Source of the DNA: Amphibalanus amphitrite
Taxonomy: Eukaryota; Arthropoda; Thecostraca; Balanomorpha; Balanidae
Direction of reading: 5' to 3'
Length of the DNA stretch: 64,000 bases
NCBI RefSeq assembly: GCF_019059575.1
Contig: NW_024883437.1
Location: forward strand, 19,685 to 83,684
Part shown: positions 45,274 to 57,817 of the stretch, piece by piece
Layout of the letters: each line of letters opens with the position of its first letter
Numbering within the stretch: the first letter of the stretch is position 1
The notes under the pieces: model-generated
Databases searched by the model: none
Told to the model about the DNA's origin: nothing
The model's input: only the letters and a program-made list of their open reading frames with translations
Program-made: the position numbers and the translations under genes

Positions 45274-45748
45274 TTAAAGGGACCCTCCCACCTTCAAAAA
45301 AGTTAATGAATTGGCACGAAAGTGATGTCGCTCGGTTCAGAAAGAGCGAAAACGAATATCTACCAAATTTCATCGAAAAATATTCACCGGTTTTCAAGAT
45401 ATTAGACTTTTACTTTTGTTTACTTTTTGGGATCTCCGCTGTTCCTAGCGACTTTATTTGAAAGTGCGGCATTTGTTGCGCGCAAAGCAGCATATACCAC
45501 CGCGTGCTACCAAACGTTTTAGTAAAAGATTTAAAAATCGTTAGATCTCCGCTGACGTCACAAATTCTAAGGGGGCATACCAATGCACTAGCCCCTTAGA
45601 ATCCGAAAACTGCAAGTTTGAAATTCCATATCTCCGAATTAAAGCATTTGTCGATGTTGTGAGTGCCCAAACCGGTATTTGCAGGCCATGGCCACCAATT
45701 TGGCTATCTCAACTCAAAACTAATGTTAAGGTGGGAGTGTCCCTTTAA
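45274..45748. mobile_element. 475-bp TTAA MITE with AGGGACCCTCCCACCTT ends
   Basis: TTAA at 45274-45277 and 45745-45748. TIRs are AGGGACCCTCCCACCTT and AAGGTGGGAGTGTCCCT (one mismatch). This is a different family from T1-T14: no CCC start, no G/C hairpin. It contains one TGACGTCA. Noncoding. Confidence 0.82.
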
Positions 45749-45774
45749 CTCGTGACTAGTTGGATGGTGGACAC

Positions 45775-46145
45775 ATCAAGTTTTTTCTTGTTGGGCTAGG
45801 TCCTTTCGGTCCAATGAGACCATTGGAGAACCGGGAGGATGATAGGAATTAGGGGGAGACATTGGTCTGGGCAGGCACCCTAGTGGATCACCGGGGCTGA
45901 GCCCGCCCGAATGGACAGGCTGACCAGCCCCAAAGTAGGTACTCACTGCGCCCGGCTACGGGGTGCGCTCCCTCGGGAGCAGCGGCGCCGCTCCAAGGGA
46001 GCAGCCCGCATGAGATAAAGGTGCCCGTCCAGTCCGGAGTGGGAGTTGCGGCGTGGAGGAGAAGGATTTCAGTATCCTGAGGATGGAAGCGACGGAACGG
46101 AGGGACATCAAGCTGTCGACAATTCGCATAAAGCACCACTTAGGC
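45775..46145 (-). mobile_element. SINE-like repeat A, copy 2 (inverted)
   Basis: Reverse-complement homologue of copy 1. The A-rich tail is at 45778-45788 (TTTTTTCTTG on the plus strand). It contains an extra hairpin CCCTCGGGAGC.../GCTCCAAGGGAG near 45970-46000. Similarity fades near 46130. Confidence 0.6.
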
Positions 46146-46747
46146 ACTTAGTGGCGACCACTTTGTTCGTAAGTACCGACTCCGCCAACAGGTGCGCAGT
46201 AAAAATTGAGGAGCTTTTACTATCATACCAATGCCACACTGCCTTTAGATTGTACACAGGTCGTCTTTTGATCATACAAAGACCTCCCTAGCTACCTGAA
46301 CTGAAATCCCAGAGAGGATATCACAGACGGGCCAGACGAGGCAGCTGCGCGGTAGGCGCCCCGTGCACCCCTGGCGCCGCCTAGCGGCAGCGGCCCGGCG
46401 GCTCCTGAGCGGTCTCCGCGCTCCCGGCATCCTCGGGACCCTCCTGGCCACAGCGGCGGCGCCACCCGGCAGTTGCAGGCTTAGCCGGCGAGGGGGCGCC
46501 ACTGAGGGCTGAGCAGACGGTGCCACCTGGGACTGGTGAGGTGTCGGTACCGTAGGACGGACAGATGGCGCCAGCTGCAGCTGGTGAGGTACAGCCGCCT
46601 ACAGCGGCCTCCACCAGAGTAGCCAGGTCGAACAGGTGTTGATCACACTCTTCAGGTATGTTTCTGCGGAACCGATAAAAATACAAGCCGTTAATGATTC
46701 TACGAGTAGACCTGTTTTAATTCCCGCCGGACCTGAGTCGCCTTTCT
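46146..46747. other. Intergenic, GC-rich in part
   Basis: 46320-46640 is GC-rich, with short repeats around GCAGCTGGTGAGGT. Overlapping frames have no domain. Confidence 0.4.
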
Positions 46748-47642
46748 TTAACCCTATTAGTGGCAGGCTCCTGGCTACCCCTATTAGTGGCAGGGGGGGG
46801 GGGGGGGGGGCTGTTTACGACCCCTCCCTGATATCTCGAGATCTAACGGGCCGATTTTCAAAATTCAAACGGCATTCGATTTTGCTCAACGTGATCTACA
46901 TTTCTAAAAATAAAAATTAAAAGATGTCAATAGGGGGGTAGAGGGGGGTAAAAACGGGCAAATTGCAGATACATTTTAGACTGTTTATCACGGCCAGGTT
47001 TCTGAACCAATCTTAACGCAACTTTTGCCGATCGATAGAGAATGAACCAGGAATTCACATGGATCCTAACATCATAGGCGGATACAGATCATTGAGATTG
47101 GGGGTACACAAAAACTATAGTAAATAAGGTTTTTGTTGGTACTGTTTCTAAAAAGGGTGGACGGTGGTAATGGTCTTGTTATGTTACAATTTTCTTATGA
47201 GAGAACGACTACAATTGTATTGGTCATGCATAGGCGGTGTCAGGGCACCTATGTTGGGAGGTAAAACATAACCCCCCTTTTTGGACGCCTGGATCCGCCT
47301 ATTATAGCAAAAACGTGTTGAAAGAGGATGCACAATAACTTTGTATATGTTATCACATGATACCTTTCATTCACTGTTCGTAAATCTGATGCATACAGTT
47401 ATAATACATCAGCATCGTGATCTTCGCCCAAATGACTCGCTTCACCAATAGGACCCCCCAATTCCCAGTGCTCTGGAGCTGCCCCTGGTGAAGGTATGAA
47501 CTTGAAATTTTCAGGGAATGTGCCCAATTTAGTTTTAGGAAAAGTCAGAAAATTTCAGCATCGTAGCTTCAGCGGTTTCGGAGATATTCCCAAAAAACCT
47601 GAGGGGTGAATGAAAACAACCCCCTGCCACTAATAGGGTTTT
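46748..47642. mobile_element. TTAA element T10
   Basis: Left end TTAACCCTATTAGTGGCAGG with a complete second copy CCCTATTAGTGGCAGG about 30 bp inside; right end CCTGCCACTAATAGGG followed by TTTT, a probable mutated TTAA. G/C structures are less self-complementary. The right-end interior matches T5 (GTTTTAGGAAAAGTCAGAAA). Unlike most of the set it has few GGTCA motifs. It contains the nested MITE at 47074-47302. Confidence 0.75.
47074..47302. mobile_element. 229-bp MITE nested in T10
   Basis: Ends ATAGGCGGATACAG and, reversed, ATAGGCGGATCCAGG. Noncoding. Target duplication not resolved (TA- and AT-rich flanks). Confidence 0.6.
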
Positions 47643-48527
47643 GATTAAACACTCTGACCGAGGAAAGACAGGCAGGTACATACGAGCTCCTCGCCATTTC
47701 ACCCCTAACCGAGGTAGAGTTTCGCGAAAAACGAGGTGTATGTAGCCGGAAGTGTGCAACGTTACGTGACGCAGCGACAGGCACCCCACTAGCAAATTTT
47801 GTTTCTTTTCTTCATTTGATATTCTATTTGGCTCGTTCTCTCAACCCAACCTCGTTGCTCCATGGTCCCAATAATGCCTCCCTAGCCTATTTATTTCCTG
47901 CCCAATTTTTATGTATTCACTTTGGCCTTACAATTACCTTTTGTGATGCATCATTCAAAGATTCTTGTTCACTCCAAATTAAAAGAAACTTTCATGGTCT
48001 TGAATGCTCGAAATCACCCATTCAAAAACCGATTACGTTTATTATCTGACCTCGAAAATGAAATAAGGTAAGCATGACTATGATCTAAAAATGATAATCT
48101 TTCATAATTGCTCATTCATCAAGGTTGTGTCGCAATATATACAAAGAGTACAAAACACGGGTGGTATCAATTCACCCAATGAATATTGATGGACGTCTAA
48201 CGACTATCGGTAATTTCCATCGGTCGGATAGTGCACTGCGCTCCTGCACGCGGCGAGCGCGTGCGTCCGTGGCGTGTAGCAGGTAGGCCGGCAGCTCCGG
48301 CTTATACATTCCACATGGCGACCCAGCCGCTGATTAACCCACATTGGACGGGGTGGGGTGGAGGGGCGTATGGAGGGGGGCAGGAACATTAGTCCCAACA
48401 GACCACGCGTTGATTACCGAGTGCGTGGTGTGGTACGGTGATCGCCATGGCGCAGCGTAATCATGGAAGTGCCGCTCATAGTTACACGGCAGTTGCCAGG
48501 CGGACTCCATATCCTATGCATGGTACT
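47643..48527. other. Intergenic, no gene seen
   Basis: No element ends or supported reading frames. Confidence 0.45.
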
Positions 48528-49707
48528 ATAACCCGCGCCGTGCTGGGGGGGCGTTTTTACGCCCCCCCCTCAGGTTTTTCGCGAATATCTCAAAAACGGC
48601 GGCGCGCAGCGCCGCCGTTTTTGGTACACGTGTTCCTACATCATTTCCGCACATGTTGTGAAAATTTCAGACCTAGGCCGTTCAAGGTCAGGTCACCAGG
48701 TCACGTCAAGTGACCTTACCTCAGAAAACGTTCAAAGGCTCGCTATAGCTACACCGACTGAACGATCACTTTGAAACTTTCAGCGATTGATATGAGTAAC
48801 AGTATGTATAAAATGTATATCTCGGATTTTTGATATCTGTGACCTAAGGTCAGGTCAATTTTGCGACCTCTCCATTATAAGTCAATGGGAGAAAATTGAA
48901 ATGCGCCTCTTTTGGACGAATATCGTTCAAAACGCTCTCAAACATCGGTTCATAGGTAAACATGACACACTGAATAGGAAAAATGCACCTGTGACCCCTC
49001 TGTGTGCCCCTGAGGTCATCTCAGGTCATGAACGGTCGCCAGCAGTTTTTTGGCTATAACTTTTGATAGAGACGTGCTAGAGCGGTGAAAACACGTCAGA
49101 TGTGTTCAGCTCGACGATACGGATCGACTGATATGCAACATGACCCTTTTCGGTCAGGTCATGACCTTGACCTGAGGTCAAATTTTCAAAATGACCTTTC
49201 AAGGTCAACGAATAGTTCATTCGACGCGTCTCGACGAGAGGAACACGATGCTGGCAAAAGTAATGTCATGGCGCTTATGAGTCAAAAGTTATTGACGAAA
49301 AAACGTTTTTCGTAAAAACGGCTATTTTTGGAGTTTTTGCCCTCTGGAGGCTAAACCGTTGACCTGAGGTCAAATCTGAGAACATTACTCAGAAAGGTCT
49401 GTAAAAGGGCTATCGAATGCGCTTTTCCGCGGCGCTGTAGCTCTATCGGTTCCCGAGATAGCCGTTGGCAGTTTCCAAAATGTTGAAATAGTCAACATTT
49501 TACCTTTGGTGACCTCTGGTGACCTGACCTTTGACCTGACCCAAAAAATGACCGAAGTGTTTTCGTCTTTATTTTTGACGCTCTTTCGATTGCCGCTTAC
49601 CGCGTGTCGCTACGTGGCCCAGGAGCCGAGTTAGACGGGGGGGCGTGAAAACGCCCCCCCCCCAGCACTCGGCGGAAAGTTCAGGCCACCAGCACGGCGC
49701 GGGATAA
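48528..49707. mobile_element. Element T11 (ATAA-flanked)
   Basis: ATAA at 48528-48531 and 49704-49707. Ends are CCCGCGCCGTGCTGG and its complement, with a second TIR-like motif (CAGCACTCGGCGG) on the right. Hairpin cores GCGTTTTTACGC (left) and GCGTGAAAACGC (right) keep paired arms but differ in the loop. The interior is related to T8, with the central module GATCGACTGATATGCAACATG near 49125 (arm) and TTCATTCGACGCGTCTCG near 49216. Noncoding. Confidence 0.83.
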
Positions 49708-49800
49708 TAACTAATATGCACGTGTAATAGGACCATTTGACCCATTTGAGGTTTGACGCATGAGTAGGTAAGTGTCAAGCGACTAAAGCCGGGTGCAGTT

Positions 49801-52800
49801 TTACTGAACTCGTGCTACTCGGTCCCTGAATATCAACAAACAAGCACACAAACACTAAACAAAGATAAAAACAAACAAATGAATAAATGAACAAACAAAC
49901 CAACAAACCAACAAAAGAGAACCACATACCACATACCAGATAATGGCCCTCTACCCCTCGCAGCGCGCTCACCGTTTCATGAATCTGACCAGCTGGAGCA
50001 CGTAGTCGGCGTTGGGGCCGCACCTGCCTCTGGCGGCGGCCACCTGGGCGGCCAGTCGGGCCAGCGGCGCCTCCCCCAGCCACAGCGGGTTCCGCTCCGT
50101 GGCCAAGTAGATGGTGACGGCGAACGGCGGCCGGCCCGGCTCGCGGGGCACGAACGCCACACGCCGCGTCTGGTAGCCGCCCAGCACCACCTCTCGGCCA
50201 TCCAGGTAGCGCAGCGCTGCCCGGTCCGTCACCAGGAACGCGCAGCCCCACGTGGTGCCCTGGGGGACAGGCAGTGCTTAGGATCACTTCAGGGTCGCGT
50301 AGCCCCATGTAGTGCCGTGCAGGAAAAGCGCAAGTTCGGAACCTAGTGCATTATTTTCCAGTCTTTCGAAGGAGACCTGGTGCCACTTGGCGATGTCATA
50401 TCGATCACTCAGCCTTTGCTGCTCGTTAACTTGCCAAACAGAACGTGTTTATGCTGCGTTAAACCCCGTGTCATGTTCCCCATCGCTCTATCGTTAGTTT
50501 CTGGCCACAAATGACCCAAGACCCAAGAGCGATTATAGGACCAGCACGGTCATACCTGATGAAGCCGCCTTTTAATGAAGAACCCCACCTACAGCCAAGC
50601 CGCTGGATGGCACACATGGTGTGCCAGTTATTAGTAATGGATATGCATATAAAGACCCCATGCATGTGTGCGCTCTATAGAGCGCACACATGGGTATACC
50701 CACGGGGTATACCCACTGGGTATACCCACTCGCTGACCGACATGCCTTCCGTGCGTGAGGGTTCCGGTATGTATGTACCGACAGGGCCATGGTCCTTGTG
50801 CGACGTGCGTGACAATACAAACCAATTATTGCATGCCGTATGCTCCCCGGTGGGAAACTGATCGGGTACTAAAGCTGACCGCTCACTTTGTTTCCGGGCC
50901 GGGGACGGTGCGTGGGGGGAACTCTATGCATGTAGGTAGTATTCCGTCTAGCTAATGACGAATAACTACATATGTAGTAGGTAACTGCTTCGGGGTGAAG
51001 AACAAATAAGACTACAAAAGATGCATACAGAAACGTGACTTAAAAATTGGCATAATGTAGCAATGTTTGGGCATTAATACCTAATTAATTCTGCCACGAA
51101 TACCTAACCATAAAATCTATAGTCTGCGACTGTCACTGCATCAGGTAACCTATACCTAAATGACATCAATATCTTTACCGTTAAAAATACGTGTATATTG
51201 ATTATGTTCCTAGCTCCTGCAACAGCCGACAACGGCACTCTATGGTCGTCCCGTCGCATTTCAGTTTGCAAATGTAGATCTGGCGGCGAGAGACTGCAAC
51301 GCCTGGTCCCTCAATAACCCTGGCGCCTGCCTGAGTGGGTATGCTGTGCCGCCGGACTCCGGAGTGCTGCGGGTGGCCTACCTTCCAGTGGCCGCGGGGA
51401 AACTTGTGGATATTCACCGCAGTGCAGACGATTCCTCCGAGCTGAACTAGTGGGACGTTTCCTTGAATGAAACGCTATAGGCACTAAACAGTGCCTCGAT
51501 ATTTTTGTAAATGCTCCAATACATATACTCGGAGGTAAATAAAAACAATAAGCATTTACTTTGTGACCTGTAGGCCTTGTACTAACAGATGTTAAAGGAA
51601 ACGTTTAGGTAGACCTAAACGTTTCCTTTAACATCTGTTAGTACAAGGCAACGTTCGGCAAAGAGCAATCGTTAGTGACTGCAAGGTAAGTATCGCTGCC
51701 TGACTGAGTGTAGCTTAGTCGATATGCAAGCAGTGTGCATATTTCATTAGCACGGACCAGCTATAGTGGGGTCATGCGAAGGAGTGCGCTGATGGAAATG
51801 TTATGGAGCACCTGTTCGGTACCATTAGCACCCGACAGTCCCAATAAGACATCGGAGCCATTCGAACACTTCCAAAGTAATTGTATTTCCAAATTGCATT
51901 AATTACTTTTGAGTAAGGAATTAATTCAGTGGGTGCCTAATTAGTCATTGAGTCAATCAGACAAGATTTACTGGACGGAATTGGTATAAAACGTTTTGTT
52001 GTATAAAACGTTTTGTTCTCGTGTTCCATGTAATCCAATAAAAAAGATATAGTTGTTCTCGCATCTCCTCAGGTTTCTCAGGGAAAGGTAGATAGGTAAC
52101 TAAATGGCTAGTAAGCAGTCGGGGTAGTTGTTTAGGTGCGTAAATGACCGATAAGGGAGCAGACCTCTGTTCCCCAGTCAATGTCCCTCCGTCCCCGTCC
52201 CGGCAGTGGATGTCCCTCCGCCTCCGTCCCCGTCCCGGCAGTGGGTGTCCCTCCACCTCCGTCCCCGTCCCGGCAGTGGGTGTCCCTCCGTCCCCGTCCC
52301 GGCAGTCGCGGTCCCTCCGTCCCCGTCCCGAGTCTGTGTCCCGCCGCCTCACCTGACTGTGTTCCACCAGAGTCGCGACTCGGCCCGGCTGAAAACAGAG
52401 ACCACACATAGTGAGCGCAGGCGAATGCGTTAGTGAAAAAGGTAATTATAAAAACTGCACCAGTGGGTGTGAGACTGAGTATATACGAGTAAATATATTT
52501 ACGTCTGCTTTCACTTAGCAGCCCACTGCTTTATCGGCAAGTGCCGGAGCAAGTAAGCCCAACCTGCACTTCACTGTCCGACTCCTAGATCAGATTGCGT
52601 CGTGCAATTCAAAACTGACGGAAGTTGCAATAAGGCACCACACGATGTAGGTAATTGGACTGAGGTAGGGAAATCGGCGGGTAGGTATAGCTTTCCAGAG
52701 TATTCGAGCCTGGTAACGGCCATTTGTCTAGTCGGTCAGAGCTCACTACGTCGGTCTGTCGCTCAGAGCTCACTCTTGTCGGTCTGTCAGTCAGGGCTGA

Positions 52801-53254
52801 CATTCTGTCAGTCTGTCGATCTGTCGGCCAGAGCTCACTATGTCGGTCTGTCGGTAAGAGCCTACCTGTCCCTCCGTCGGTGCTGATCTCACCTGCTGGG
52901 GTGTACCGCAGTGGGTGACGCTCCCCAAGTCTCTATGTTGGTCAGTTAGCTCACCTGCCCCTCTTAGAGCTCACATATCCCTCTGTCAGCTGATCTCACC
53001 TGCTGGGGTGTCCCGCGGTGGGTGACGCTGCCCTGCCAGAACCTCCGGCTGAATCCCTCCACACGGCCAATCCGGCGCTCCCGGTACGAAAAGCCGGGCT
53101 TCCAGCACAGCGAGCCGTACCCAAACACCCACAGGTGAGCCCGGTCCGACTCCTGCGCGACCTCTGACCTCGGGTCGCGGGATGAGGACCACTCCTCAGA
53201 GCAGGGGTCACCAGCGGACAGCGGCTGCTCAGCCGTGCAGGAAGGCGGCGTCAT
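49801..53254 (-). CDS. ChaC: ChaC-family gamma-glutamylcyclotransferase, 200 aa, four exons
   Basis: Minus-strand exons: 53254-53000, 52388-52353 (36 bp, 12 codons), 50259-49973 and 49825-49801. GT/AG introns, phases agree. Residues 1-40 are a non-conserved hydrophilic extension. Then [15 protein letters not shown] (residues 41-55) holds the substrate-binding YGSL loop, followed by [25 protein letters not shown], and [12 protein letters not shown] with E120 as the likely catalytic acid. PLWLGEAP and [14 protein letters not shown] end the fold. ChaC enzymes split glutathione into 5-oxoproline and Cys-Gly in the cytosol. The family identity is firm. The last exon adds only eight residues and is less certain, since reading through the exon 3 donor gives an immediate stop. 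Whether it is CHAC1- or CHAC2-like cannot be decided by eye. Confidence 0.87.
50663..50740. repeat. 30-bp perfect palindrome and GGTATACCCA tandem repeat
   Basis: CATGTGTGCGCTCTA and its exact complement meet at 50677/50678. Immediately to the right are three copies of GGGTATACCCAC. In ChaC intron 2. Confidence 0.85.
51575..51648. repeat. Perfect 36-bp inverted repeat with 2-bp spacer
   Basis: The left arm 51575-51610 (CCTTGTACTAACAGATG...TTTAGGT) is exactly mirrored at 51613-51648, separated by AG. In ChaC intron 2. Confidence 0.95.
52176..52345. repeat. ~30-bp minisatellite beside ChaC exon 2
   Basis: About five copies of a unit with GTCCCTCCGTCCCCGTCCC and GGCAGTGG. It ends within about 10 bp of the 5' splice site of the 36-bp exon on the minus strand. 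Confidence 0.85.
52735..52995. repeat. Degenerate GTCGGTCTGTC / AGAGCTCAC repeat in ChaC intron 1
   Basis: Repeated short motifs TCGGTCTGTC, CAGAGCTCAC and a duplicated CTCACCTGCTGGGGTGT. The last duplication (near 52886 and 52998) copies the 3' end and donor of ChaC exon 1. Confidence 0.7.
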
Positions 53255-53640
53255 CGCTCTGAGAGGCTTGGTGTCAGTTATGTAGTCTTGTCGGTTATTT
53301 AGTCTTAATTAGAGCCATGAAGAAATCCAGGAAGTAACAGGTAGAGGATTAGACAGAGCCTTTACGAGATACGGCTACCGGAGATATGAAAATGTCTATC
53401 CGGATTGGGACAGACTCCCAGTATGGCTGCTATCACACCTCTGCTGGCTTCCAGAGCTTCTGCAGCTCAATGCTGTACTGACGGAGACCACACGGGCCAG
53501 GGACAGCCCCGCCGACACCGACGAGCCACAGCGCAGCCGCTGCCCCCTCCCCCACCGGACCAACAATCGATGATCCTCAGGTCACAGCGGTGGGCGGTGC
53601 AGCATTGACGGAGAGGCTGACGACAAATGATAGGTATTAA
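53255..53640. other. Region upstream of ChaC
   Basis: Expected to hold the minus-strand promoter. No clear TATA box or CpG island seen. Confidence 0.4.
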
Positions 53641-53644
53641 TGAC

Positions 53645-55047
<1,403 letters not shown>

Positions 55048-55350
55048 ATTACCAGTAAAACGCCTTTTGGGCGAAGAACGAGCGAGCGAGATAGTGAGCC
55101 CTGCACGTGCGGAAGGGCGAGAGGGTGCTTCCAACGGGCTTGCGCAAAGCACCCTTCTAACCGGTCGCTAGCAGCGTGCCAAATTTGAACGCAATCGGCC
55201 CAGCCGTTCCTGAGATCTGGAAGCGGCATTCTGCACGTGCGCACGTGCAAACGGGGTCCAAAATGACTTTTGCACGGCACCCTACTAACTGGTCCCCAAC
55301 CGTGTACCAAATTTGAGCGCAATCGGCCCAGCCGTTCTCGAGATCTGGAA
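55048..55350. repeat. Repeat B, copy 1
   Basis: About 300 bp, near-identical to 56768-57075. It carries two CAAATTTGA(A/G)CGCAATCGG blocks followed by CCCAGCCGTTC and GAGATCTGGAA, plus GCACGTGC palindromes. No TIRs or target duplication could be defined. Confidence 0.85.
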
Positions 55351-55379
55351 ACGCCCCGTTTTTGTGATTTCGGGTGCCG

Positions 55380-55455
55380 GTCGCTCTAGCTTGGTGGAAT
55401 GATGATGGATCATTGGAAAAACTTCAACGTGGAGTCCCGGTTCGAGCCTCATCGG
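55380..55455 (+). other. Pol III A/B-box-like pair (tRNA-like remnant)
   Basis: TAGCTTGGTGGAA resembles a tRNA A box, and GGTTCGAGCC 50 bp later a B box, close to normal spacing. A full cloverleaf cannot be drawn (no good acceptor or anticodon stem), so it is at most a SINE head or tRNA relic. Confidence 0.2.
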
Positions 55456-56767
55456 GGCTCCGGCTACTTTTCCGAGTTAGGATCTGGTTTGATTTTAGTG
55501 GTTGCGAGCCATTTATACGGTTTTATATCTACATGTCGATTGTCGATTGATTTATTCATTCATTCATTCGTTCATTTATTACATGTCGACATTTAGCATA
55601 CGAATTGACATCCAGGATCAATCCGATCAATCTACCATTTTCATAAGCGTATTGCCTAAATATCATGCATATATGTGGCACAAGACCTATGGTTGCCTCG
55701 ATACTGTGCCTGAAATCACGTTTTGCACAATGCACAAGTAAATTATATTTTCTGGGTCTTCCGTGCATTGTGCTTAGCAAAAACAGGAATGCAATTTTTA
55801 AGCGACGCAAAATGTGCAATGCAGCAAGTGACCACACAACCCGCCCAGCCCCCATGGTCCACCAACACTCCCCACACCACTCCCCAGCCCACGCCAACCA
55901 CCGAGACGAGCCCCTCCCCCCGCGCTGGTCTGACGTGACAGCTGGTCTACAAAGCGCTCCACCCGGCGACCCGAGCCGATGTCAAACGGCGTGGGTAGAC
56001 TGTGCCGCTTCACTCTCGGGTCATGCGGCACAGCCTACTGGTACCAGGCGGCTGCTGCCAATGCTGAGCCATAGGAACCCGGTGGATAAAGAGTAGGGGA
56101 CCATCAACCTGTACACGACTGTACGGGGAAAACAGCATCGTGTAGAGAATCGAATGGGCTATCGAATGGTGTGCGGTGCAGGGGTTGGCACGCGCCACGT
56201 GCACCGGGGAGGACACTTTCTTTTGAAAAATGGACGTTTTGGACGGATTTTGGAATTTATATTAATTTCAGGTGATCGTCAGACGGAATGAGTTGAAACA
56301 GCGGCTATTAGCAATAAAAATGTACCGTCTCTCATGGAAAAATTGTGAAAAGCTAATTGATCAAAACAATGTGGAAAAAACGCTGAATTAAATGGTATTT
56401 GTCCAAAATGTGCCACTAAATAATTACACGGATTTTGCTGCTTAACCTGATACGTTTGACAATTGAAAATGCTATCATTGGAGAGAGCATTCAATTCTCT
56501 CCAAGATCCAATCATCACGTTTGCATGACAAGCAGCAGTATTCTTAAAAATATAAATGTTTCAAACCTCTGCAAAACGATTTTTAGTGAAAATTATCTAC
56601 GCCTTTAATTTGTCATAAAACTACGCGCCTAAATTATAAAGCACATTTGACAGATTCTGAATTGTGGAAAGCATGCTTATCAGACACGGGCACCTCGATG
56701 CGGTGGATATTTTTTCCACAAACCAAAACATTTAGCCGTCAAAAAGCATTCGACCGAAATGGATAGA
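55456..56767. other. Intergenic, no gene seen
   Basis: AT-rich on both sides of a Pro/His-coding GC-rich patch at 55830-56060 that lacks any recognised domain. Confidence 0.45.
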
Positions 56768-57075
56768 CCAGTAAAACGCCTTTTGGGCGAAGAACGAGCG
56801 AGCGAGGTAGTGAGCCCTGCACGTGCGGAAGGGCGAGAGGGTGATTCCAACGGGCTTGCGCAAAGCACCCTTCTAACTGGTCGCTAGCGGTGTGCCAAAT
56901 TTGAACGCAATCGGCCCAGCCGTTCCTGAGATCTGGAAGCGGCATGCTGCACGTGCGCACGTGCAAACGGGGTCCAAAATGACTTTTGCACGGCACCCTA
57001 CTAACTGGTCCCCAACCGTGTGCCAAATTTGAGCGCAATCGGCCCAGCCGTTCTCGAGATCTGGAAACGCCCCCT
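56768..57075. repeat. Repeat B, copy 2
   Basis: Same orientation as copy 1, about 1.7 kb away. Similarity starts at CCAGTAAAACGCCTTTTGGG and ends at CTGGAAACGCCCC. Related but diverged AATCGSCCCAG blocks continue to about 57530. Confidence 0.85.
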
Positions 57076-57817
57076 GCACGTGCGCACGTGCAGTAGCACC
57101 CTAACCGCAACACATGGGAATGCATTGCCTTTTGGGTGCCTACCTGTATGCCAAGTTTCAGCGAAATCGCCCCAGTAATTACCGAGTTACTGAAATGGGA
57201 ACAAATTTGGCACCTCTTATTGTTGTATTTTGCACGTGCACTGGGGGTGACCCACATGCATCGAGAGTATCCTATTTTGGGTAGAAGGGATGCTGCTACC
57301 CTACAAAAATTACCGCAAGTCAATCGCCCAAGCGGCTGCTAAGAAATGAGCCTCTCAAAATCACTACTTTTGCAAAACAGCTTGAACACCCTTGACTTTT
57401 CACGTGGCACGTGCCACAACGGCCACTGAGATGTATCAAAAGTAGTCAATTACGGGGTAGAAGGGATGGGGCTACCCAACAAAAAAGACCGCAGGCCAAT
57501 CGGTCCAGCGGTTGCTGAGATATAAGCCTCTCAAAAGCGTTACAGGCCGGGCCGGGCCGGGCCGCTCATACTGAGATTTTTCCGTTATATTGAAAAGACT
57601 CACTTCGCTCGCTGCGCTCGCTCGCTCGTAAAGACTTCGCTTCGCTCGCTGCGCTCGCTCGCTCGTAATAACCCAACCGACACAAGAACAACCGAACACC
57701 CGCCGATCGAAAATATCCCTTTTCGCGTTGCGGAGCACGCGGGTCACCCTAGTTTTTGCTATTTTAGATGCTTATGTTATTGTTGACCCTTATTTGTAGT
57801 GTTTGTGGCGTTCGTAG
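57076..57817. other. Decayed repeat B-like sequence and a CGCTCG tandem
   Basis: 57076-57530 has further TTTCAGCGAAATCGCCCCAG-type blocks and CACGTGC motifs. 57600-57665 holds two copies of a ~30-bp unit rich in CGCTCGCTCG. No gene. Confidence 0.5.

Noticed and set aside
51200-51440. Minus-strand 71-codon frame with several Cys in ChaC intron 2
   Set aside because: ChaC exons 2 and 3 join in the family alignment without a gap; the frame has no known domain and no clear splice signals.
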